From the NCBI GenBank assembly GCA_000438255.1, contig FR901879.1, forward strand, positions 1 to 5,205: a DNA stretch of 5,205 nt, written 5' to 3'. Positions 1 through 5,138 of this stretch are shown here, piece after piece. Position 1 is the first letter of the stretch, and each line of letters opens with the position of its first letter. The notes below the pieces were generated by a model, which was not told the origin of the DNA, did no database searches, and saw only the letters and a program-made list of their open reading frames with translations. The position numbers and the translations under genes are program-made. This stretch comes from Clostridium sp. CAG:389 (lineage in GTDB: Bacteria > Bacillota > Clostridia > TANB77 > CAG-508).

Positions 1-11
1 ATACGTTAGAA

Positions 12-78
12 TGCCAAGTTCTGATTATCAGGACTATACTTTGTAAAAGGATAGTCCAGGATAAAACAGAACTTGGCA
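12..78 (+). other. Long imperfect hairpin, possible structured RNA or intergenic repeat element
   Basis: The outer arms 12-23 (TGCCAAGTTCTG) and 67-78 (CAGAACTTGGCA) are perfect 12-bp inverted copies. Inside them three further stems nest in register: 25-29 with 60-64 (TTATC/GATAA), 31-37 with 51-57 (GGACTAT/ATAGTCC) and 39-42 with 46-49 (CTTT/AAAG, three-base loop). Only one- to two-base bulges separate them. About 28 base pairs in 67 nt in such A/T-rich DNA is unlikely to be chance. Together with the terminator that follows directly, this suggests the 3' end of a structured transcript, or a palindromic intergenic repeat. I do not recognise the family. The open frames crossing it are short and stop at 46 and 83. 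Strand is given as + because the T-run of the following terminator points that way. Confidence 0.6.
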
Positions 79-108
79 CCTAGCGATGGCGCCACCTAGC
101 GGTGGCGC
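77..108 (+). repeat. 16-bp tandem repeat, two copies
   Basis: CACCTAGCGATGGCGC (77-92) is followed without a gap by CACCTAGCGGTGGCGC (93-108). They differ at one position (A86 versus G102). The junction forms the palindrome TGGCGCCA (87-94). The second copy, together with the last four bases of the first (89-92), makes the terminator stem. The first copy cannot make the same hairpin, because A86 breaks the stem and the base context to its left differs. The repeat also overlaps the last two bases of the preceding long hairpin. A local duplication of a terminator arm is the simplest origin. Confidence 0.75.
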
Positions 109-113
109 TTTTT
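89..113 (+). terminator. Intrinsic terminator of the upstream unit
   Basis: A perfect 8-bp G+C-rich stem, GCGCCACC (89-96) with GGTGGCGC (101-108), closes a TAGC tetraloop and is followed by five T residues (109-113). This is a canonical rho-independent terminator on the plus strand. It ends whatever transcript enters from the left edge and isolates the small gene at 205 from it. Confidence 0.85.
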
Positions 114-142
114 GTATGCTCAAAAGCACCTTATAAAATAAA

Positions 143-148
143 TATAAT
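143..148 (+). promoter_or_regulatory. Possible -10 box for the small gene
   Basis: TATAAT matches the -10 consensus exactly and lies 57 bases before the start codon at 205, downstream of a terminator, so a promoter is expected here. The best-spaced -35 candidate (120-125, TCAAAA) is poor, and TATAAT occurs easily by chance in DNA this rich in A/T. The assignment is therefore weak. Confidence 0.3.
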
Positions 149-190
149 AAAAAAGAATAAAAAAATAAAACAAAGGAAAAATATAAAAAG

Positions 191-201
191 AAAGAAGTGA
201 T
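191..201 (+). promoter_or_regulatory. Ribosome binding site of the small gene
   Basis: AAAGAAGTGAT matches the extended anti-16S complement AAGGAGGTGAT at 9 of 11 positions and sits just before the ATG at 205. It is the main evidence that the small open frame is translated and that 205 is its start. Confidence 0.65.
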
Positions 202-204
202 AAA

Positions 205-420
205 ATGGAAAATAATCAACAAGAAAATATAATAAAAAGCATATATAAAGGCAGATACGAAGAACTAGACAAAATAATATCAAAAAAAATAAAAGAGAAC
301 TCAAACAAAATAAAAGATGAAGAAGAAAAAAATAATATAAAAAATTCAATAATAATGGAAGAGATGTATAAACAAGGATTTAAAGATGGTGTAAACTTAA
401 TAATACAATGCCAAGAATAA
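205..420 (+). CDS. Small lysine/asparagine-rich hypothetical protein (71 aa)
   Basis: I cannot assign a function. The ATG at 205 has a good ribosome site (191-201) and the frame runs to TAA at 418-420. The protein has no signal peptide, membrane segment or cysteine motif. Residues 1-50 are highly charged and rich in Lys, Glu and Asn (for example ISKKIKENSNKIKDEEEKNN), probably helical. The C-terminus is less charged and has a distinct pattern, YKQGFKDGVNLIIQ (55-68). A short 'GF..G..LI' end of this kind is, from memory, seen in small uncharacterised clostridial and phage-associated proteins, but I cannot name a family. The gene lies alone between a strong upstream terminator and the gyrA promoter. 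No G+C-rich terminator follows it, so its transcript could run on into gyrA. A non-coding A-rich stretch is the alternative, but the ribosome site and the patterned C-terminus favour a real gene. Confidence 0.6.
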   Translation: MENNQQENIIKSIYKGRYEELDKIISKKIKENSNKIKDEEEKNNIKNSIIMEEMYKQGFKDGVNLIIQCQE

Positions 421-485
421 TAAAAAACAACAACCAAAAACAATAGAAATCCCTAGTAAAAAAGCAATTTTTTTAGTAAAATAGC

Positions 486-514
486 TTGCAAAATCAGGTT
501 CGTTTTAGTATAAT
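486..514 (+). promoter_or_regulatory. gyrA promoter (sigma-A type)
   Basis: TTGCAA (486-491) and TATAAT (509-514) are separated by exactly 17 bases, close to the housekeeping consensus. Transcription should start near 520-522, giving a leader of about 30 nt before the ATG at 552. The DNA just upstream (454-484) is A/T-rich and has short direct repeats. This promoter means gyrA need not be transcribed from an upstream gyrB or from the small gene. Confidence 0.75.
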
Positions 515-539
515 ACAAATGTAGAAAAAAGCAATGAAA

Positions 540-545
540 AGAGGG
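540..545 (+). promoter_or_regulatory. gyrA ribosome binding site, decides the start
   Basis: AGAGGG ends 6 bases before the ATG at 552. The in-frame ATG at 534 has only AAAAAAGC before it and would lie about 13 nt from the predicted transcript start. It would also place the ribosome site inside the coding sequence. The start at 552 is therefore preferred. Confidence 0.75.
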
Positions 546-551
546 AAAAAA

Positions 552-3008
552 ATGGAAGAAACACCACAAAGAAGAGACGGAAAAATAATTGAAAGAGACA
601 TCGACAAAGAAATGAGAACAGCATACATAGATTATGCTATGAGTGTTATAGTATCACGTGCACTTCCAGACGCAAGAGATGGTTTAAAACCAGTACATAG
701 AAGAATATTATATGCAATGCACGAAGATGGAATTACATCAGATAAAGCTTACCGTAAATGTGCAAATACAGTAGGTTCAGTTTTAGGACGTTACCATCCA
801 CATGGTGACAGCTCTGTTTATGACGCAATGGTAAGACTAGCACAAGACTTCACAATGAGATATCCATTAGTAGATGGACATGGTAACTTTGGTTCAGTTG
901 ATGGAGATAGTCCAGCAGCTATGAGGTACACAGAAGCCAGAATGTCAAAAATTTCTGAGCTAATGCTTACGGATATTGAAAAAAATACAGTTGATTTTAT
1001 GCCTAACTATGATGATAGATTACAAGAACCAACAGTTTTACCAGCAAGAATACCAGCATTATTAGTAAACGGTTCATCTGGTATTGCCGTAGGTATGGCA
1101 ACAAATATACCACCACATAACTTATCAGAAGTAATAGATGGAATTATAAAAGTAATAGACAATCCAGAAACAACAATAGAAGAATTAATGGAAATTATAA
1201 AAGGACCAGATTTTCCAACAGGTGCAACAATTTTAGGTAAAGAAGGAATAAAAGAAGCATACACAACAGGTAGAGGAAAAATTACAATGAGAGCAGAAGC
1301 TGAAATTGAAGAAATGAGCGGAAATAGACAAAGAATAATAATAACATCTTTACCATATCAAGTTAATAAAGCTAAATTAGTAAAAACAATAGCAGATTTA
1401 GCAAAAGAAAAGAAAATTGAAGGAATCTCAGAAGTTAGAGATGAATCAGATAGAAAAGAAAAGACAAGAGTTGTTGTAGAATTAAAAAGAGATTCTAGAC
1501 CACAAGTAATTTTAAATCAATTATATAAACATACACAAATGCAAGAGACATTTGGTGCAATAATATTAGCCCTAGTAGATGGAGTTCCAAAGATACTAAC
1601 ATTAAGACAATGTTTAGATTGTTTTATAGGACATAGAAAAGAAGTAATTCTAAGAAGAACAAAATTCGAATTAGACAAAGCCCTAGCAAGAGCTCACATT
1701 TTAGAAGGTTTAAAAATTGCATTAGACAATATAGATGAAGTAATAAACATTATACGTTCTTCATATGATAACCCAAAAGAAAGATTAATGGAAAGATTTG
1801 GTTTATCAGATGTACAAGCACAAGCTATTCTAGACATGAGACTAAAAACACTATCAGGATTGCAAAGAGAAAAAATTGAAGAAGAATATAATGAATTGAT
1901 GAAATTAATTGCACATTTAAAAGACATTTTATCAAGTGCTACATTAGTATATGACATAATTAAAGAAGAATTATTAGAAATAAAAGAAAAATATGGAGAT
2001 GACAGATTAACAAAAATAGTTCCAGCAGCAGGAGAATTTAATACAGAAGACTTAGTAAAAGAAGAACAAACAGTAGTTGCTTTAACACACTTCGGATATA
2101 TAAAAAGAATGCCAATAGACATTTATAAAAGCCAAAGAAGAGGTGGAAAAGGAATAACAGGAATTGCAACAAGAGAAGAAGACTTTGTAAAACAAATATT
2201 TACAGCTTCAACACATGATACAATATTATTCTTTACAAATAAAGGAAAACTTTATAAATTAAGAGGATTCGAAATTCCAGAAGCAGGTAGAACTGCAAGA
2301 GGAACAGCAATTGTTAATTTATTAAGTCTAGATGCAGGAGAAAAAGTATCAGCTGTTATACCAATTCAAAACTTTGCAGAAGGTAAATACTTATTAATGG
2401 CAACAAAAAATGGATTAATAAAGAAAACAGCTCTTGTAGAATATAATTCTGCAAGAAGAACAGGATTACAAGGAATAACACTTAAAGAAGACGATGAGCT
2501 TATTACCGTAAGACTTACAGACGGTGAAGATAATGTTGTACTTGTAACACGTGAAGGTATGTGTATAACATTTGATGAAAAAGAAGTACGTCCAATAGGT
2601 AGAGTTTCACAAGGTGTTATAGGAATAAGACTAGATGAAGATGACGAAGTAATTGGAATGGAATCTGTAATATCTGGCGGAAAAGGAGCAACACTTCTTG
2701 CTATAACAGAAAATGGTTTTGGTAAAAGAACAGAATTAGATGAATATAGAGTTCAAATAAGAGGTGGAAAAGGTGTTATCACTTATAAAATCACACCAAA
2801 AACTGGAAAATTGGTAGGAGCAAGAATTGCAACAGAAGAAGATGATGTAATGTTAATTACAGATACTGGTACAATTATTAGACTTAATGTTAAAGATATT
2901 AGTGTTCTTGGAAGATCAACACAAGGTGTTACTTTAATGAGAACAAATGATGGTGGAAAAGTAGTAAGTATAGAAACTTTAACACCAGAAATAGAAGATG
3001 TAGAATAA
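552..3008 (+). CDS. gyrA: DNA gyrase subunit A
   Basis: Subunit A of the A2B2 type II topoisomerase that uses ATP to introduce negative supercoils in the cytoplasm. It carries the DNA breakage-reunion centre, while ATP hydrolysis is on GyrB. Translation from 552 gives 818 aa, the usual length in Bacillota. Residues 11-42 (DIDKEMRTAYIDYAMSVIVS) open the conserved N-terminal region. The catalytic tyrosine is Tyr126 in AAMRYTEARMSK. The quinolone-determining loop reads HPHGDSSVYDA, with Ser87 and Asp91 (E. coli Ser83 and Asp87), both the sensitive-type residues. The winged-helix, tower and coiled-coil part runs to about residue 500. The C-terminal beta-pinwheel follows, with a perfect GyrA box QRRGGKG at 528-534 and a degenerate copy, QIRGGKG, at 735-741. 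The GyrA box marks it as gyrase and not the topoisomerase IV subunit ParC. The tail is short and acidic (EIEDVE). An extended start at 534 (824 aa) is less likely. The gene has its own promoter and a strong terminator. gyrB is not in the window. The frame is intact. Confidence 0.98.
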   Translation: MEETPQRRDGKIIERDIDKEMRTAYIDYAMSVIVSRALPDARDGLKPVHRRILYAMHEDGITSDKAYRKCANTVGSVLGRYHPHGDSSVYDAMVRLAQDFTMRYPLVDGHGNFGSVDGDSPAAMRYTEARMSKISELMLTDIEKNTVDFMPNYDDRLQEPTVLPARIPALLVNGSSGIAVGMATNIPPHNLSEVIDGIIKVIDNPETTIEELMEIIKGPDFPTGATILGKEGIKEAYTTGRGKITMRAEAEIEEMSGNRQRIIITSLPYQVNKAKLVKTIADLAKEKKIEGISEVRDESDRKEKTRVVVELKRDSRPQVILNQLYKHTQMQETFGAIILALVDGVPKILTLRQCLDCFIGHRKEVILRRTKFELDKALARAHILEGLKIALDNIDEVINIIRSSYDNPKERLMERFGLSDVQAQAILDMRLKTLSGLQREKIEEEYNELMKLIAHLKDILSSATLVYDIIKEELLEIKEKYGDDRLTKIVPAAGEFNTEDLVKEEQTVVALTHFGYIKRMPIDIYKSQRRGGKGITGIATREEDFVKQIFTASTHDTILFFTNKGKLYKLRGFEIPEAGRTARGTAIVNLLSLDAGEKVSAVIPIQNFAEGKYLLMATKNGLIKKTALVEYNSARRTGLQGITLKEDDELITVRLTDGEDNVVLVTREGMCITFDEKEVRPIGRVSQGVIGIRLDEDDEVIGMESVISGGKGATLLAITENGFGKRTELDEYRVQIRGGKGVITYKITPKTGKLVGARIATEEDDVMLITDTGTIIRLNVKDISVLGRSTQGVTLMRTNDGGKVVSIETLTPEIEDVE

Positions 3009-3015
3009 AAATAGA

Positions 3016-3057
3016 AAAAACCTCGGGATAGTAGACATATCTAATCCCAAGGTTTTT
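3016..3057. terminator. Bidirectional intrinsic terminator between gyrA and the convergent operon
   Basis: AAAAACCT (3016-3023) pairs with AGGTTTTT (3050-3057) and GGGAT (3025-3029) with ATCCC (3044-3048). An apical TAGA/TCTA stem (3032-3035 with 3040-3043) closes a CATA loop. T-runs flank both sides: 3053-3057 on the plus strand, and the complement of 3015-3020 on the minus strand. It sits 7 bases after the gyrA stop and 11 bases beyond the stop of the minus-strand ATPase gene, so it serves both. The single non-pairing position, C3024 with A3049, becomes a U-G wobble in the minus-strand transcript. Confidence 0.85.
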
Positions 3058-3068
3058 CTTAATTTTGT

Positions 3069-4076
3069 TTATTTTTTAAATCTTAAATCTTCTCCAAAGA
3101 AATAATAAATATCATAATAACCAGCAATTCTAGATCCAATTCTTTCTTCATAATTTCTAAAAATATCATTAATATTTAAATTAGTAGAAATAATAGTTTT
3201 TGTAACTTTATTATTTAAATTCAAAATTCTAGTATTTAAAATAGTAAATAATTCACTAAGTTTCATACTATTAAGAGATTCGGTTCCCAAATCATCTATA
3301 ATTAATAAATCACAATCAAGAATTGAATAATAGAAATCATTATTTAAATTTTTTTGCCTATTCATTTTAAAATCTATTACGCTTTCAAGCAATACAGGAG
3401 CTGTCTGATAAATTACAGTTTTTCCTTTTTTTAATAATTCAGCAGCAATACAATTTGACATAAAGCTTTTTCCACATCCAGTAGAACCTGCAAAAAGTAA
3501 GTTTTTATATTTTGGATTATCAAAATTATTGATAAATTCAATAGATTTATTTTTTATATTTAAGATATTTCTTCTTGGAGAAATATTAAATCTATATTTT
3601 GCTAAATCAACTTCATCAGAAAAAATTAATTCATTAAAAGTTGAGAAATTCTCTTTATCTATATTAGAAATATTAGATTGATTAAGAGAAATATTTAATA
3701 ATTTTTGTTTTAGACAATTACACATAGTTGTTTTATAATTATTATCCAAAACAAAACCAGTATCTTTGCAAATATTGCATTTATAAAATGGTTTCAAATA
3801 ATCTAAACTATATCCATTTTGTATTAAAATAGCTTCTTTTTCTTTTTTTAAATTAGCGATTTTTAATTTTAAATTATCTACACTATTTGGTTCAGATACA
3901 TTATTTAAAATGTTTTTTGCAGTACTAATCCCCAATTTGCTTAATTCAGAATCAATTTCTTCTAAACGAGGAATAAGCTTATATAAAGTTTGTTTTCTCT
4001 TCTCTAAATCTAATTCTGCATCTAATTTCTTTTGTTCATATTCTCTTAATAAAGAATTTAAAGCATCATTTGACAT
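3069..4076 (-). CDS. dnaI: DnaI/DnaC-family replicative helicase loader ATPase
   Basis: A 335-aa AAA+ protein of the DnaI/DnaC group, which binds the hexameric replicative helicase and loads it on single-stranded DNA. The N-terminal 90 residues are charged and probably coiled coil (EYEQKKLDAELDLEKRKQ). A four-cysteine zinc-binding site follows, CNIC at 100-103 and CNC at 119-121, as in the helicase-binding domain of B. subtilis DnaI. The ATPase core has Walker A GSTGCGKS (197-204), Walker B LLIIDD (257-262), sensor 1 in IISTN (295-299) and an arginine segment, ERIGSRI (311-317), where the family has its arginine finger. The C-terminus FFGEDLRFKK is also typical. Length is close to DnaI (about 310 aa). 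The ATG at 4076 has a strong site (GAAGGAGA, 4090-4083) and overlaps the TAA of the upstream gene by one base, so the two are probably translationally coupled. IstB-type transposon ATPases are related, but there is no transposase nearby, and the zinc motif plus the DnaD partner favour a loader. Confidence 0.9.
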   Translation of the reverse strand: MSNDALNSLLREYEQKKLDAELDLEKRKQTLYKLIPRLEEIDSELSKLGISTAKNILNNVSEPNSVDNLKLKIANLKKEKEAILIQNGYSLDYLKPFYKCNICKDTGFVLDNNYKTTMCNCLKQKLLNISLNQSNISNIDKENFSTFNELIFSDEVDLAKYRFNISPRRNILNIKNKSIEFINNFDNPKYKNLLFAGSTGCGKSFMSNCIAAELLKKGKTVIYQTAPVLLESVIDFKMNRQKNLNNDFYYSILDCDLLIIDDLGTESLNSMKLSELFTILNTRILNLNNKVTKTIISTNLNINDIFRNYEERIGSRIAGYYDIYYFFGEDLRFKK

Positions 4077-5059
4077 TAATTATCTCCTTCATTATTTGTA
4101 TTATTTGCATATAAAAAATCTAAATTACTATATTGTCTTTGTTCATAATTAGCTTTTGAGACTTTTGACTTCATTTCTTTTAAGTCCTTATTTTGTTTAT
4201 TTCGTTGTTCTATAAATGCTTCTACCTGGTCAGGAGTTTTTAAATTTCTCTCATGCCAATCTGTAATTATACTATTTATATATTCAAAAGTAGGATTTTG
4301 TTTATAAGTAGTTCTTTTTAAAGCAATTTCAATAATATTCATATCATAACCGAAATCTAAAACCCAATTTTCTATATAAGCTTCTTCATATTGTGTTAAT
4401 CCGCTATGTTTTCCAAGTTTCTTAGCAATTATTTTCTTAATATTTTTCATTCTTTCTTGTTTTTGATCATAAGCATCCAAATCATTCCAGGTATGAATTT
4501 TGTTTGCCCCCCAGGCTTCTGCGACAGCTTGTACATAATTTTTATGTAATGCAGAACGATTATAACAATAGTCAAATAAAGTAATCATAACTTGCTCATC
4601 AAAATTATATTTTCTAAACCACAAATCAATATCATTGTACCATGATGGTCCCATAATTCCTTGAAAATACATATTATTAATATGTTCAATAGCTTTGGCT
4701 CTTGATTGATTTTTGGCTACATTTTCAATAGTTTCCTTAGATTGGGTAAGGTTTGGTTTATATAAATTATTTAGAGCTACTTCTTGTAAATCAATTACTA
4801 TAAAACCAGTAGTTTTCTTTAAAATTAATTTTGATTCTTCTAAAAATTTTAAACCATCACTGATTGTTTTTACTGGTAAAGATAATTTTTTTGACAAATC
4901 ATTTATTTTAACATCTTTCTTATATTTAGAGAGAAATACTAAATATAGATATATTTTTAAATAATCCCCAGGAATTTCTGGTAAATAGTCAGTAAAAAAT
5001 ATATCTGGTAATTGTGTTTCTGAAAATAATAATTGTTTTTCATTTTGTTCAAGTTTCAT
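4076..5059 (-). CDS. DnaD/DnaB-type primosome protein, winged helix plus two DnaD repeats
   Basis: A 327-aa protein of the DnaD/DnaB (Gram-positive) initiation family, which binds DNA and helps recruit the helicase loader at origins or restart sites. Residues about 29-91 look like a winged helix-turn-helix: a helical start (YLKIYLYLVFLSKY), a DNA-reading pair (INDLSKKLSLPVKTISDGLKFL) and a wing strand (FIVIDL). Two copies of the C-terminal DnaD-type helical module follow. The first is at about 125-192 (MGPSWYNDIDLWFRKYNF, then VQAVAEAW). The second, at about 221-272, is closer to consensus (YIENWVLDFGYDMNIIEIAL, then FEYINSIITDWHE). The tail (280-327) is charged and ends near SNLDFLYANN, a possible short partner-binding peptide. 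B. subtilis DnaD has one such module and DnaB has two, so I leave the symbol blank. The start at 5059 has a GGGGGAT ribosome site. It is the first gene of an operon with the loader. The frame is intact. Confidence 0.9.
   Translation of the reverse strand: MKLEQNEKQLLFSETQLPDIFFTDYLPEIPGDYLKIYLYLVFLSKYKKDVKINDLSKKLSLPVKTISDGLKFLEESKLILKKTTGFIVIDLQEVALNNLYKPNLTQSKETIENVAKNQSRAKAIEHINNMYFQGIMGPSWYNDIDLWFRKYNFDEQVMITLFDYCYNRSALHKNYVQAVAEAWGANKIHTWNDLDAYDQKQERMKNIKKIIAKKLGKHSGLTQYEEAYIENWVLDFGYDMNIIEIALKRTTYKQNPTFEYINSIITDWHERNLKTPDQVEAFIEQRNKQNKDLKEMKSKVSKANYEQRQYSNLDFLYANNTNNEGDN
4083..4090 (-). promoter_or_regulatory. Ribosome binding site of the helicase loader, inside the upstream gene
   Basis: Read on the minus strand, GAAGGAGA lies 6 bases before the ATG at 4076. 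It also encodes part of the last Glu-Gly-Asp residues of the upstream DnaD-like protein. The arrangement (site within the upstream gene, then TAATG overlap) indicates coupled translation of the two proteins. Confidence 0.8.
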
Positions 5060-5063
5060 TTTT

Positions 5064-5070
5064 ATCCCCC
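5064..5070 (-). promoter_or_regulatory. Ribosome binding site of the DnaD-like gene
   Basis: On the minus strand GGGGGAT lies just before AAAA and the ATG at 5059. The run of five G is unusual in this A/T-rich window and fixes the start. Confidence 0.65.
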
Positions 5071-5093
5071 ATAAAATAAATGATTTTCAAATT

Positions 5094-5110
5094 TCTATTT
5101 GTATAATAGA
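5094..5110. other. Short palindrome at the predicted transcription start of the dnaD-like operon
   Basis: TCTATT (5094-5099) and AATAGA (5105-5110) are perfect 6-bp inverted copies around TGTAT. The palindrome overlaps the last base of the -10 box and the predicted start site, where a repressor could act. It may equally be chance in A/T-rich DNA. Confidence 0.3.
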
Positions 5111-5138
5111 TTATAACTTTTTTAGACAAAAAATTCAA
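5110..5138 (-). promoter_or_regulatory. Promoter of the dnaD-like/dnaI operon
   Basis: Read on the minus strand, TTGAAT (5138-5133) and TATAAT (5115-5110) are separated by exactly 17 bases. Transcription should start near 5103, leaving a leader of about 44 nt before the ATG at 5059. The A/T-rich stretch 5143-5205 lies immediately upstream and could act as an UP-type element. Confidence 0.7.

Noticed and set aside
2..46. Possible C-terminus of an upstream protein (YVRMPSSDYQDYTL, stop at 44-46)
   Set aside because: Plausible codons, but it overlaps the left half of a perfectly paired hairpin and is too short to recognise. Upstream sequence would be needed.
34..222. Minus-strand open frame through the terminator and long hairpin
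   Set aside because: It reads through a perfect inverted-repeat structure and a terminator, and its hydrophobic half comes from the A-rich leader.
131..443. Minus-strand open frames rich in Phe, Leu, Ile and Tyr that look like membrane proteins
   Set aside because: They are the complement of the A-rich intergenic DNA and of the lysine/asparagine-rich small gene. Poly-A on the plus strand becomes Phe codons on the minus strand, and no convincing ribosome site was seen.
453..476. A/T hairpin as a terminator for the small gene
   Set aside because: The stem is only A-T apart from its end pair, is interrupted, and has no G+C core. It is just an A-run facing a T-run.
534..551. Upstream in-frame ATG extending GyrA by MKRGKK
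   Set aside because: It has no ribosome site, lies about 13 nt from the predicted transcript start, and would bury the good AGAGGG site inside the gene.
1007..2122. Antisense open frames within gyrA
   Set aside because: The plus strand is an intact, highly conserved gyrA, and the antisense products show no recognisable domain or start signals.
3468..3476. DnaA-box-like TTTTCCACA
   Set aside because: A single one-mismatch site lying within the codons for the Walker A motif of the loader. No cluster surrounds it.
3441..3488. IstB-type transposon helper as an alternative for the ATPase
   Set aside because: No transposase or terminal repeats are nearby, and the zinc-binding cysteines and coupling to a DnaD-like gene fit a helicase loader.
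3910..4964. Plus-strand open frames within the loader and DnaD-like genes
   Set aside because: They overlap well-supported minus-strand coding sequence and have no family features.
5062..5070. DnaA-box-like TTATCCCCC
   Set aside because: Two mismatches to TTATCCACA. It is better explained as the ribosome site of the DnaD-like gene on the other strand.
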